64,000 nt of DNA from Phaffia rhodozyma (taxonomy: Eukaryota; Basidiomycota; Tremellomycetes; Cystofilobasidiales; Mrakiaceae), in assembly GCA_014706385.1 (NCBI GenBank), contig JACGZH010000001.1, positions 1,674,001 through 1,738,000 on the forward strand, read 5' to 3'. Below the pieces are notes generated by a model. The model was given only the letters and a program-made list of their open reading frames with translations, did no database searches and was not told the DNA's origin. Shown here piece after piece: positions 22,547-34,981 of the stretch; within the stretch, counting starts at the first letter, position 1; each line of letters begins with the position of its first letter. The translations under genes were made by a program, and so were the position numbers.

Positions 22547-24592
22547 TCAAATGACATCCACCGTGAGCGACATCGCCCTCAGGTACTTTCTCTCTTCTTC
22601 GGTCATTGATCCTGACTGCTTTGCCAACACCCCGGCCACCTCAGCCTTGACTGCCGCACCGACTTTTCGTTCCCACTCTTCGGCCGAGCCAAATCCGGCG
22701 AGGACGGTTCGATCGTATTGGTCCCTCGACCAGCCAAACAAGGTATGGGGAGATCCAACCAACATCGGTCGATGCTGCTGCTCCTCTGCTCCAGACAAAG
22801 AACTCAGCCGAGCTCCCCAAAGGTGAAACAACAACACCGGCGGGACATCATCCAAGGCGTCAAGAAAGCTGTCATCTTGCTCGACCTGTCCGGCTGCCGT
22901 CTGAGAGGACGTCTTGAGGACTTCCAGCCCGGTCAGCAAAAAGTCTAGACCGCCTGGCTTTCCAAGCGCGGCCAAAACAATCTTGAGCGATTGGAGTGCC
23001 TCAAGGGCCTCGGCCAGAGCTTCCCGAGCGAGATGACCAGGGTCGGAAGATGCAGGAAGGACATAGGGCACCAAACCGTCGACAAGCTTTCGGACCAACA
23101 CCTCGAACGAGCTTACCAAGATCGTGCTCGGATCTGTCACAACTGGCCGGCTGGGCGAGGGTGGTCGGGAGCCAGGTGGTCGGAGCAGCGTTGCGACAAT
23201 TGTGGACGACTTGACAGAATTGGTCGGCTTGGGCTTTGGCTGAGCCATAGTCGAGCCGAGGGCCGATGGGGTCGATACTGGCGACATCCTTTGATTCGTT
23301 CCCTTCGGGCTAGACTTTTCTCCAGGTGGGCAAGGCCGCTCAACGATACCAACCATCCCTCTCCAGACAGTCGAGGCGACTACGCCGACTACCCAGCCTT
23401 CCCCGATGTCTCCACAGTTGGCAGAAATCTTGGCGAGACACCGGTGGGCGTGCTCGACCTTTGACGCAAAAGGAGTCAGGCTCGAGGGAATTGGCGGTTC
23501 CGCTGGAGCGGCTGCCTTTGTTGGTTTACCCGATGCACAGATCGAGACAGTCTTCAGGCCCTGAACGGTGTCAGCCAATTCCTTCTTGAGCCGGGCGAGC
23601 AAAGGTTGCATGACCTTGCCCATAATAAAGTCTAACTTTTCTAAGATAGGCTTCAAGCTGTCACCGACAAACCGAGGCTTGTTCTCGCCCGGTTCGGCAT
23701 GAAGAAAGCTCGATAGGGTATCCCTAACTTCGAACGCTGCATGCGCCAATGAGAGGCAGTAAGTCTGGCAGGCATTGAATGGCGAGGCCAAGATAGGCGA
23801 GACCGAGTTCAGCCGGATAGAAGGAGGAGGCAAAGGGGTGGACAGGATCGGGTGAGCGAACGTGGGGTCGACAATGGCGGGCAAGAGAAGTGTCTCAATT
23901 CGGGAAGCACTGGGTATGTTTATCCAACAGTCAGACGTCATCAGTCACAGGAAGCTTGAAAACCAGGAATTGATGAGAGTTGGCTTACAGCACAGACAAG
24001 TGCTTGACAGACACGCGGACGATGGCTCGCAAATAGTAGACGTCCACCGGAGGAGCTGGAAACTCTCTGTGTACGAATAGATGGGGAAGAAGTTGTGTGA
24101 GTGTGGTGTCTAGCCCTATGACGTCAATCAGGAACGGAGAACGGCTTACTTGATCACCATCGTGGCTACGTCCCGACCGCTTCCTCGGGCCAAACCTCTT
24201 CGGCCTTTGAACTCTCCGGCCGTCAGACTGCCGGCCAAGGCTTTAGTGACGGCCTCGCTCAGTCTTTCACCCACGGTCTCGATATGGCAGACGGACTCGG
24301 TCGAGCCGTTGACCAACGGAGCAGATCCTGCCGGAAGAGGCGTCGACGACATCTGCGGGGATGGACTAGGAGTGGAGATAGGGGTTGCCGAACGAGAAAG
24401 GGAAAGAATGTGTCTGGGTCTCGTAACGGACCGAGAGCGCTTCTCGTTGTTCTCCGGACCATCCAACGAGGGGCGTCCCCGAGGAGGACTAGGAGGGAGT
24501 TCGGGAGAGGCTCGACTGTTTGTCGGAGCGGGAGAAGAGGTCCGGGAGAGCGGCTTGAAGGTCGAAAGAGGGAACGGAGCTTTAAAGACCAT
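22547..24592 (-). CDS. Uncharacterised Pro/Ser-rich N-terminus plus helical domain protein
   Basis: I do not recognise a named domain. The start ATG at 24590-24592 gives MVFKAPFPLSTFKPLSRTSS. The first about 100 residues are Ser/Pro/Arg-rich and probably disordered. Then come CHIETVGERLSEAVTKALAG, GLARGSGRDVATMVIKELPA and PPVDVYYLRAIVRVSVKHLS, the last of these ending at an intron of roughly 70-110 nt (about 23910-24000). The long last exon (22547-23915) is mostly helical and rich in Leu/Ala: SRIETLLLPAIVDPTFAHPI, FNACQTYCLSLAHAAFEVRD, DSLKPILEKLDFIMGKVMQP, REALAEALEALQSLKIVLAA. Near the end are PHTLFGWSRDQYDRTVLAGF and MTEEERKYLRAMSLTVDVI. No signal peptide or membrane span. The low-complexity head with a long alpha-helical body suggests a trafficking or scaffold protein, but that is speculation. 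Confidence 0.75.
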
Positions 24593-25478
24593 GTTGGAGT
24601 GAAAGAAGTATTTGGAATCGTTTAGGAGAAGTGGAGAAAGTGTAGGAACGATCAACAAGGACGAGGGCTGGAGTCAAGAGAAGGGGAGGCGGGAGGGAAG
24701 GTAAGATCCAATAGGATGCGTCGTATTTTTTGTTGTTAGATATTTGTGGAGCTTTGTTCGTTTAGTGTGTATCTATCAGGTTCTTTGAAAAACAGGAACT
24801 TTCGGGGGATATTCAGGTAGAAGAAAAGAGCCTTAACCCATCTACGTGAGGTCGATGTGTATGACCAAAGGTTAGGCTTGTTTGGATGACGAGTGGCGGT
24901 CCTTAGGGTGGCTTTTCACCGGAAGAGAGCAGGTCTTGAACGAGAGAAGAAGATCGGTTAAGGGTTCGTGCAGTACTGCAGAGATGATGACGATTGTGTT
25001 GAAAAAGACGGATGCATTCAGAAAGCACGGTAAGCAAGGACGAACAACGAATGATAATGTGGTGGTGTTACCCAAGAGAAGGAACGGAATCAAGAGAAGA
25101 AGTGAAAGTGAAAATGAAAGATAAGGAAAGAAGAAAAGAAAACAGATGGAGAAAAAACCTCACGAGTAGGAACTGGCTTTCATAAATTGAGAATAACCAC
25201 TACAACCAGGTTCGTCGTCGGGCATGTAAAGATGGATAAGGAAAAGAGGACTTTGTTCTGGAACGAAGGAGAGTAGCAGGAGCAGTACAAAGACTTGCTT
25301 CGGGATGGTTGTTGGAAGGGAACAAAAAACAAGAAGAGAAAACTTTCTTTGTGACTGAGACGTTTCTTTCACACCTGGATTAACCCTAACGAACACTTCC
25401 CCGCCGACGGTTAGGCCGAGATCATATACATATATACGCTAGCTTTCACTTACTCGCATATACATCCACACATACATC
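24593..25478. other. Divergent intergenic region, uncharacterised gene / CMC1
   Basis: 886 bp between two start codons facing away from each other. Open frames at 24872-25124 are purine-rich and have no family features. No transcription-factor site could be named with confidence. Confidence 0.5.
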
Positions 25479-26205
25479 ATGTCCCAGCCCGAATCATCAG
25501 ATACACACAAAAAGTTCACATGGAGACAGGAGTATCAGCCACCAGAGGTTGCCGGTATGTCGGCTTTGTCTAGAAGAGAGGAGGAAGCTCTGTTCAAAGA
25601 CGCAAAGGCCAGTGCAAGGGATGCCTGTAGAGAGTATGTTGCCGGTGAGTCTTTCTTCTACCGTCTTCTTTCTCTTTCTCTTTCTATCCTTTCAGATCCC
25701 CTGTCCGTCATTCTTTGCTGGCATCTGCTCGTGGTACATATCAACTTCCGAGAGGCCTGAATGAGTTGTGAAAGGATTGAAATAGGCTGACATTCTTGCC
25801 TTGAACTTGACGTTTCTGCGACCTGGACGACATTCCACCCACCAGCTTTCGCCGCTTGCGCTGCTCCTAGACTAGTATCAATCGCTTGGGCATGCAGACC
25901 TCAACAGAGAGCCATGAACGAATGCATGAGTCCATTGTACGTCGTCCCGGGTTGACAACACATACACTCTCTCCGTTTACATCACGTCCCCGATTATGCT
26001 AAGCACCCGACGCGTTTTACCTTCGTTTTCTCTCCCCCCTGTGTTCTACCTTCTCTTCAAACCTATGATGAACCTTTTCAGAATGACCGACAAGGCTTTG
26101 GATAAGCTCCGAATGGAGTATCTTTCGGAAAAACATAGAGAGCAGTATCGATCGGCTCCAGTCGAGAAGAGGGATGGTAGTCGGAGTCCGTTCGCGGGTA
26201 AATAA
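25479..26205 (+). CDS. CMC1: COX assembly mitochondrial protein, twin Cx9C (CMC1 family)
   Basis: Small intermembrane-space protein needed for cytochrome c oxidase biogenesis, imported through the Mia40 disulfide relay. Three exons: 25479 to about 25645, about 25845-25938 and about 26082-26205. They splice in phase to a protein of about 125 residues. The fold signature is exact: CREYVAAFAAC and CRPQQRAMNEC, each Cys-x9-Cys, separated by the loop APRLVSIAWA. The conserved C-terminal part LMTDKALDKLRMEYLSEKHR follows. The N-terminus (MSQPESSDTHKKFTWRQEYQ) has no presequence, as expected for a Mia40 client. The acceptor GCT and the L/M junction (TT|A ATG) both keep frame. Confidence 0.9.
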
Positions 26206-26560
26206 AATGGGCATAACACACAACCTCTTTCTTCATGGTGATCTTATCCGACTGCACTCAATACCCGTCTGCACGGTTCATGCTATTGACCACGCTGCTG
26301 ACCATGCTGTCGACGATCCATCTTTGGACTTTTTGCCATCCCACGCCGTCTCGCCGTTGGCTGATAGAGCGAGTGCCCAGAAACTGTAATGATGTTGTAA
26401 CCCTAATGATGTAACCATAAGAACGATCAGCCCTTCGATCGATGACGTTCCCATCTTGTACACAATTTCTATCAGACCAACATTGCATTTCCTACGACTA
26501 CATCACCTAATCCATCCAAGCAAACAGAGAACAGCATCATCTTGTTGTGAACGTCACATA
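26206..26560. other. Intergenic: CMC1 3' flank and RAD2 promoter
   Basis: 355 bp with no credible gene. It should contain the CMC1 terminator and RAD2 leader; no distinct element seen. Confidence 0.5.
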
Positions 26561-29500
26561 ATGGGAGTCAAAGGACTCTGGCAGCTGCTTCAGCCAGTAG
26601 CACGGCCCATCAAGTATGCAAAGGATTCTTCTTCGCTCTCACACACGGCTAGAAAGACTTTCAGGCTCAGATGATTGATAGCAACGATCGTTTATTTCCT
26701 TGTGTTTGATACCCTATCTGAATGGATGAATCAGAATCGAAACTTTAGAGGGAAAGAAGCTAGCGATTGATTCGTCGTAAGTTATTCCCATCATTCTCTT
26801 CTCTCCGTCGACTTGCTGACTGATCACTGGGCCTCGTCTGTATGTTCTCATTTAACGCAGTATTTGGATGTATCAGGTAGGTCTCCTCTCCGTTTCATCC
26901 GCTTTCAGAACCGTTCAAACATATAACTTGATCACGTGTACCATCCCGGATCGACCAGTTCCAAGCCACAATGAAGGATAAACAAGGTCGAACGCTCGTC
27001 AACGCTCATATCTTGGGATTCATCCGAAGGATCAACAAGCTACTCTTCCACGGAATTAAACCAGTGTTTGTCTTTGATGGTGCCGCACCCGCTTTAAAAC
27101 GATCGACAATCGTGTGTGTTGTTTTATTTTCATTCTATCAATCTCGTTTCAAATTCTTCCTCCTTTTTTCCATTCATAACTTGTCAAGTTCTGGCTGGTG
27201 ATGGATAGAGCCTCTGATATTCTTGGTTGTTTGGTTTGTGTATCAAAAGGCCGAGAGAAAACAACGGAAAGCAGGCGTCGCCGCTAGTCACGTAAAAGTA
27301 GCAGAAAAAATATTCAACGCTCAACTCAGGAGAGAGGCAATCAGACAAGCTCAAGAGTATGTTTTCATCGTCTTTGAATCTGACCAAGGAACTTCTGTCT
27401 GATGTATATGATCTGGCCTTTGGTTCTTCTTCAATCCTTATCGGCCGTTGGCGTTTTCTAGGAAGCGAGCCCTAAAGCGTTCATTAAGTGCCGTGAGCGC
27501 GCCGATATCCGACCCAGAGGATGAGGCAGAATGGGAGTTAGAAAACGATCAACTACGAGATAAAGACCAAGAACCAGACAAGAATGACGAGCAGGACACC
27601 GGAGCGATCATTCCTAAGAATGCCGTCTTTCTGGATGACTATGACCGACCCCCTCAACGTGACTATCACCAGGGACCCCCACCATCCGAAGCCTCTTCTT
27701 CCCGTTCACGACTCACTCCGCGCCGTCGCCGACGTTCATCCTTGTCCTCTTCATCCGATGAGTCTGTTGATCCAGTTGTAAACCCAAGCCCGGTCACAGA
27801 AGAAAAGACGACGACAGAATCCGCTAAAAAGAAGTATGTCGTCCGAGACCCATATCAACTTCCTGACCTACCCGGTCGATCGATGCATTCCGATCGACAA
27901 GACCCCCGGATTGCAACCGAGGCAGAGCTCCGAGAGTTTATCGACGAGATGAAATTCGATGACATCGATACCGCTTCCTCAGACTTCAAACTCCTTCCTG
28001 CGGAAGTTCAGTACGAGATCATCAACGATCTTCGTCTCCGGTCTCGGTCGTCTTCCCATCTGAGACTTCAGTCGATGTTGACTTCTTCCAAGACTCCTCT
28101 GGATTTCTCAAAAGCACAGATAAAGAATCTACAGGCGAGGAACGTACTCACTCAACAGATGTGGGGACTGGCAGGGATCGAGAGCCAGGCTGCTTCGTTA
28201 GATGTCAAAGTACGGATGGCGAATGAAAAAAACAGGGAATATGTGCTGATGAAGAACGAACAAGGCGGTGGATGGGTGCTCGGTATTAGAGAAGAGGGCA
28301 CAAAAGAAAAGCCGATTGATCTCGAAGAAGAGGAGGATCTAAATGTTCGGATCGAGCGGGATCGAAAGATTAGAAAAGGAGAGGAAAGGAGAAAGAGGCG
28401 AAAGTTGATTAAGGATGGAATGCTCTTAGTTGATCAAGATGAAAGTCCAGGGGAAGAGGATGAAGCCTTAGAGATGGATCAAAGGTCTGTCTCAAAACTA
28501 GTTCATTTTCTCTTGCGCCTTTTGGAGTTCATTTCTTATTGTTATAAACAAGAACAAAAAATACTAAATCAAAGCATTACAAAACCCCCAAATGAACAGG
28601 AGAAGGGTTTCTTTAGAAGATAATGATTTCCGAAGAAACCGTCGACAAGCCGCCATGGAGGCTTTAGCGAACAGATATTCCCCTCTCAAGACCCAGAAGC
28701 CAATCCCCAGAACTGCTCGAGTCCTAGGAACGACTAGGCCGATGACTTCTGCTCCTCTGTTTGCTCCAGGTTCAGAAGATGATGAGATGGAAGAAGAGGA
28801 AGAAGATAAAGATGTGGTAGAAGCTATTCGACTAGCTGAGGACGAGGATGAGGATTTACGAAGAGCTTTGAGTCTCTCCAGGCAAGACAACACACGGAAG
28901 ATAGCCAGAGTGAAGGCGGAGGAGGACGTACCGGTTGTCCTCGGATCTGAAGAAGACGATGACGAGGACATGGAAGAGGTTGCTTTAGAGATGGTCGCTC
29001 CATCAGAACATCGGCCTCATCCGACCTCACATCCTCAACAATCGGATCCAATCATTCTGAGCTCTGAGCCAGATCCACAAGACGTGTTTGAGCCTCTATC
29101 GGACGGTCTCTTTCCAGAAGGCATTCTTTCTATCGAAGCCTCATCTTCTTCAACCACTTATTCTCCTACTCCACCACCACCAGAAGAACCTATCAGACCT
29201 CTCTCTCCCCTGTCGATCGCCCGGAAGTTTTCAGGCATTCAGCCTATTCCGAGCGCGTCGCCTCGAACACCGGGAGGACCGAAGCGAAGCATATCCGGTT
29301 CGTCCATTGGGGGAGCGGTTCCATCGTCACTTCCGAAGAGCTATTCATTTGGAAGCTCGAGGAAGATCTCCGACCCGTTGATGACGCCTCGGCCTGGTTG
29401 GTCTTCTCAAAAGAGGGACGGTGGAGCGGAGGAGGTGGAGAGCGAACAGAGAGAACGATCCTCGGGTAGCCTATCCGCCCGGAGGTCGTCCCACTCGACG

Positions 29501-31645
29501 ATGTTTAACCGGGCGACACCTCTGACAAGTCGAACATCTGGAACAGACACGTTCACGACCCCAACCCCAAAAATCTCTCATTCACCCTCCTACCAGACGT
29601 TTCCTATCGGGATCTCTACCACCACGCCGTCTAAACCGATCATGTCTCCTCGCAAGAGAAGTAAGCCGGAAGAAGAGGTGTTTGAGCTGGACGACTCGTT
29701 CGAGCTCAAGGACGAGTTCAAAGTTCTAGATTCTATAGGTAACTCACAAAAGCTTGATCTCTCTCCGGCGGTCAAGCGAACGAAGGAGACTCCGGGTGGA
29801 TCTCTGGGTGGTCGGAGTGTTCATTTTCCAACGACAATTTCTACTCAGAGTATACCGTTGACGTCACCCGACGTTCAAGAACCCTTTCCATCACCGCCTA
29901 CGGATCGACATAAAAGTCCGACGATCGGTTCGAGTCCGGGCTTTCAGCCGACTGTGCATCCCTCCGAAGAAATACAACCCGATTTATCTTCTAGTCCTGC
30001 CCATGTCATCGCTCCCACCATCACCACAGAGAAAGACTCTACAGCTACACTTGACGTAACACCAACGCAAGAAGGGAGAGAACCATTGCTTTCCGATCTT
30101 CCGCCTCGTATCTCCCGACCTGAATCTGTTCAGTTTCCGTCTGGAGGGGGAAAAGATGAGAGCGATAGCTCGATGGGCTCAAGCTCTCCGATGAATATCC
30201 ACGCAATCGCCGAGGAAGATCAGTCATTTGGCGACTCACCAGACAAGTCGTTCGATCGGTCGTTCTCTGCCCCACCCTCCGATGCAGAAGATGAACCTAT
30301 AGACATGGATGCAGAGGAAGACGGATATGCACGATTCCTTTCTCAAGTCAAAGGTAAAGACCTGGCCGAGGTTCAAGCCGAGCTTGACCGAGAGATTAAT
30401 GTGTTGAACGCGCAGAGGAGGAAGCTGACGAGCGAAGGGGACGAGAATGTAAGTGTACAAATGACGTCACAGATCCAGGTGTTGCTTCGGTTGTATGGCA
30501 TTCCTTACGTGACGGCGCCGATGGAGGCCGAGGCGCAATGTGCAGAACTAGCGAGTCTAGGTCTAGTCGACGGAGTGATCACCGATGACTCGGACGTATT
30601 TCTGTTTGGGGCAAAGACTTGCTTCAAGAACTTATTTAACGATCACAAGTATGTGGAATGCTACGTGTCTGGGGATATCTCTCGAGAGCTATCCCTTGAT
30701 AGAGATCGGTTGATCTCGCTCGCCTTTCTTCTCGGCTCGGACTATACACCCGGTATCCCAGGAGTGGGTTATGTGAGCGCAATGGAGGTCCTGGCAGAAT
30801 TTCCAGGGAACGGAGATGACGGCTTGGTCGACTTCAGGAATTGGTGGATGAAGGTTCAGACTGGGATGGACACCGCGGCCGACACGAACACGAAGTGGAA
30901 AAAGTCATTTGTGAGTGTTTGTTTTTGAAGAGTTTATTGATGTTCCGAATGATGCTCATTGCCTATCTCTTTCTCTAAAATCATCGTAGAAAAAGAAACA
31001 CAAGGCTGGTTTACATCTGACGGTGGCAGAGTTTCCTAATCGACAAGTGGTGCGTTCTTATCTGCTGTGTACTGCGTATCCATGCGTCTAGCTATGCCCT
31101 TCTTACGCGCTGACCCTACTCGAATAAATCCAACTGCTCCTCTTCAGAGACCAGCCTATCTGAGTCCGACGGTAGATTCTTCGACCGAGCCTTTTGCTTG
31201 GGGATTTCCAAACCTTGATCAACTCCGAGTCTATCTAGCGGAAGAGTTATCTTGGTCGGTCTCTAAGGTTGACGACGAGCTCCTGCCGATTATTCAACGG
31301 ATCGCTCGACGAGGCCAGGGCGTGTTGGCGGGTACGAACCGACAGGGCACGCTCGATGGATTCTTCGATGCTTCCGGCGGTCGGCATGAGGTATTCGCGC
31401 CCAGGGTGAGAAACGCGTATCCGAGCAAGCGTATGCAGTCCGTCCTCCAGCGCTTCAGGGAGAGCATCGCCAAGATGGAGTCTGGAAACGCTGGACAGGA
31501 CGAGATGGTAAAGAAGGACGCGGTGAAGGGGAGCAGTGATCTCTCTAGCGATAGTGGTTCCGATGAGCAACCGTTGAGAGAGAAATCTACTCGTGGTAGA
31601 GGTAGGGGCAGAGGTAGAGGGCGGGGAAGGACAATAGAACAATAG
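26561..31645 (+). CDS. RAD2: RAD2/XPG structure-specific endonuclease (nucleotide excision repair)
   Basis: Makes the 3' incision in nucleotide excision repair. The N-nuclease domain starts at the ATG: MGVKGLWQLLQPVARPIK, then IETLEGKKLAIDSSIWMYQF across tiny exons, and KPVFVFDGAAPALKR. A long acidic spacer (27463-30300) contains a UIM-like run (EDEDLRRALSLSRQ, about 28845-28885). The I-domain is in the exon ending at 30910: LLRLYGIPYVTAPMEAEAQC, LGLVDGVITDDSDVFLFGAK, SLAFLLGSDYTPGIPGVGYV. Catalytic Glu/Asp of both nuclease halves are present. The last exon has EPFAWGFPNLDQLRVYL, then QGTLDGFF, a PCNA-interacting (PIP) box Q-x-x-L-x-x-F-F at about 31346-31370. A tail of alternating Arg/Gly (about 31596-31634) precedes the stop at 31643. 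About 1,400 residues, near the usual XPG size. About nine exons. Confidence 0.96.
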
Positions 31646-32276
31646 AATAGTTTAGTTGTATGCCGTTGTAATGTGATTGATTATCAAGTGTGAATGAACT
31701 ATAGTAGTTACCCGATTATACTGTAACCCGCGCCTTAATGCTCACCTCTCCGTCCTGCTCCTTTCATTCCTCCTATAATCTTTTGTTCGGTGACTGACTC
31801 ACAAAGTTTCAGCTCCCTTTGATGGAGTTCCCGTTCGTTTTCACCCTGTCGAGTGAACTTCGACCGAACACTCTGTTCAATCGATTGAGCTGACCTCATA
31901 GATGCATGGGTCCCTGGGCTCGGGCCGCTAGCGGACTGATGCATGTGATATGCACCGCCTGACTGCACTTTGACCGCCCTGTCGACTGACCGCCCTGTCG
32001 GTCATCTGTGTCTGAGTGCCTGATTGACCACTTTGGTTCCTGAAGTCGACTAACTCGATCAGGTCCCATCCGTCTATTCACGGCGTTGCCCATCTTTTCA
32101 TCCTTCCCACGTTCCTTCCGATCAATAGGAACGAGAAATAAATTCACCTTTCACCTTTTTTTCTTCCTCCTAACCTTCTCTGCATTCAAACTACAAAAAG
32201 GATAGCGTCTGAGCTATGCCTCTTCCCTTTCTTTTCTTCTTTCTTCCTTATACGTATACCCTAAATCCACTCGACC
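31646..32276. other. Intergenic: RAD2 3' flank and carboxylesterase upstream region
   Basis: No credible gene. A 16-bp imperfect tandem duplication (TGACCGCCCTGTCG) lies at 31971-32002. A CT-rich leader runs 32155-32270. Confidence 0.55.
31971..32002. repeat. Two tandem copies of a 16-bp unit
   Basis: TGACCGCCCTGTCGAC followed directly by TGACCGCCCTGTCGGT. The first 14 bases are identical. It lies in the carboxylesterase upstream region. Confidence 0.85.
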
Positions 32277-34702
32277 ATGCTGTTCTTATCCGGTCTCTTG
32301 TTCCCGCTGATACTGTTCATCCAGTCGGTCTCGTCCGTCGCTGCTTTAGCCAATAGCTCAAACACAAAGTCCGTGTTCACCTCGCTGGGTTGGGTTCAAG
32401 GCTCGGTGTCCGGTGATGTCACGAGATATACCGTCAAGTATGCAAAGGCCAATAGGTGGAAAGACTCCCAGATAACTACATATTGGGATAACGTGTAGGT
32501 CAGCTTTCCTTCTTGCTCCTTTCTCAGCTCTCTCTTATGCATATACACTCTTTCCTTCTCTATGCAGAGCATCATACGTCTGGTTCTTCAGGCAAGATGG
32601 AACGTCGCTCCCTCCGACTTGCCCTCAAGCATCAAACGTCGCCTCCACCTCGTCCTCCTCTGAAGACTGTCTCTCCTTAGTTATTTACGCGCCTCCGAGC
32701 GCAAAGGATCTTCCCATCATGCTCTGGATTCACGGAGGTTCTTTCGTCACAGGTTCCGCCTCGGCGCCTGGCTTGGACGGCTCCAAGTTCGCTCTTAAGA
32801 ACGATGTGATCGTCGTGGTCATTCAGGTTGGTGAGGGCCTTGTTCCACCTTGTTTGTTTGTACAAAGTTGACGGTTTATCTTTTTGTCTCTGTCTTGAAC
32901 AACCCCTCTCTCCATACATACTGTTGTTCTACTCAGTATCGACTAGGGTAAGTATATCTTTATCCTGTATCTCTACCCGGAAGTAAACGGACAGAAGAAA
33001 ACACACTCATTCATATACCCGGCCGAATTTCAATCATTCATTATGTGCGCGCGCATACACTCATAGTGTTCTCGGTTTGCTTCCTCCTGCGAACGCATCC
33101 TCCAGCCCAAACCTTGCCGTTCGTGACGTCATAAACTCTCTGAAATATGTGCGCTCTGTCGCTAGTTCGTATGGAGGAAACAAGAACAAGATCACCATCG
33201 CTGGTCAGAGCTCAGGAGCGCACATGATCAGGGCTTTGCTGTCCAGCCCTCAAGCTAAAGGTTAGTATATGCTTTCGAAAGGATGTGGCGAATATTCCAG
33301 CAAAGTGCTCAACTCTGCCCCTTTGTGTGTATGCGTGTATTGTAACTGCAAATATTTTTCAGGCCTGTTCCATTCGGCTATCCTCCAAAGTGATCCTATG
33401 GTTGGTCGACATCTTTCGATTTGGTTACCTTTTCAAATCATCTGCGCGCGCTTTCTCAACCAGTTTATCTTTTTCATCTAGACATACGGAATGTCGACCC
33501 CTACGACGACCTCCATCCTGACCAACGCCTTCTACTCCACACTCACAAATAGCACTGCTCAGATGTCTGCCGCCGACCTTGTGGCTGCTCAGACCCAATT
33601 CCTCAGCTACGCTTACACTCTGGATAATTCTGTACCCCTTGCAGAATCCATCCGACCGACGGCTTCCAGCTCGGATGCTACCCTTCCGATGGATTTCTTC
33701 AAAGCTCTACAGGCCGGTAGTCTTCCCAGTGGGACGCTGAGTGTGCCTCTGTTGTTAACCACCGTCAAGGATGAATTCGGCTCCAGTCTCGGTAAGCGTC
33801 CTATTTCCTTCCGTTGTTCAGCCGGGCGCGTCAGTCTTGTCATAAGCTAATGATCGTATCGTATTTTGTCGCATTTAAAGGCCCTCTGAACCCTGAACCG
33901 GTGCCAAGCGCGTACTATGCACCTGAGCTTAGCGTCGTCTTTAGAGAATCTGACAAATCGGCAGCCATCCTTAATTCCCTGGAGTACCCGTTAGGAACCG
34001 ACGGCGATGCTACCCGGACTGCTCTTCTTGATGTTCGTCCTGCCTTATTTTGTTTTCTTTCGTCCTGCAGCTGACCTGATGTATCTATGGGGGTGAATTC
34101 TTTGATGCTACGTCTCGACCAGGTTGGAACGGAAGGTTTGTGGACGTGCGCTGTTCAGTACGCCGCATCACTTTGGAAATCAAAAGGAGGGGCGGTCTAT
34201 GTCGGGGAGTTTGAGGCCGGATCGCCGTTAGTCCTCTCTATCCTCTTTCGGACACGTCCATGATGCTTACACGGTTTCCCTATATAGATACGATGATAAC
34301 CAACAGATCCCATACTGTACCGGCTTGGTCTGCCACGAGGACGACATTAAAGTCGTGTTTGGGACAGGTTCATCCGGGTCAAATGCAGAGGTCGTCTCCC
34401 GGTGGGGTAGCTTTGTCCGGGACAGTACGCCTAACGGGTCCGTCTCACCTTTTCTCATTCTACTTGATTAAGTTACATCCCTCCTAATAGGAGGTAGAAC
34501 GACTAATCCCTCGAACTTCCTTTTTCATTCCTCTCCTGAACCTCTCGGAAAATAACACAGAGGTGCATACACCAACTGGAAGCAATTCGATAGTCCATCA
34601 ACCATCCTTCCGCTCGGTGGATCGACCGTCACTCGATCCTGTCCGGCTGGCTTTTGGGGGTCTTCTCCGGTCTTATTCGATTGGCAAATGTATTCTGCTT
34701 AA
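32277..34702 (+). CDS. Secreted type-B carboxylesterase/lipase (alpha/beta hydrolase)
   Basis: Hydrolyses carboxylic esters; the natural substrate is unknown. The N-terminus MLFLSGLLFPLILFIQSVSS looks like a cleavable signal peptide, and several NxS/T sites (for example NSSNT, NASSS) fit secretion. The family's EDCL motif is in SSEDCLSLVIYAPPS (about 32650-32700), followed by the oxyanion-hole LWIHGGSFVTGSA (about 32721-32760). The nucleophile elbow is GQSSG (about 33202-33217, in ITIAGQSSGAHM). Acidic and His members: a candidate acid is in TTVKDEFGSSL (about 33760-33790) and a candidate His in GLVCHEDDIKVVFG (about 34320-34362), as in other members where H precedes D/E. The C-terminus ends PVLFDWQMYSA, stop 34700-34702. 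About ten exons with short introns; the one near 32827-32936 contains a CT-rich tract. Around 500 residues, normal for the family. Confidence 0.92.
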
Positions 34703-34981
34703 AAAACGAGTTTGCATTAGAACAATAGAACGAAAAATGGACGTATTTTTTCATATTCATTATACCAAGACAGCCTCTCTACTGCCTTTTTGTATCTATT
34801 CTCCTCCATCTTGATGTGCTCTGCTTCATATTATTGTTCGTATACCCCATATACCCGTGCATTTGCCCTTTCGCTTATCCACTCCCTTACATCTTCATAT
34901 TGGTTCACTCATCTCTCTCGTCTAATTCGCTCTTTCAATCTCTATACCCGATGCATGTATCATTATACCTCTTCACTTTCT

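Noticed and set aside
22991..23589. Plus-strand frames of 157 and 87 codons
   Set aside because: Antisense shadows of the uncharacterised minus-strand gene; Arg/Ser-rich composition typical of a shadow frame.
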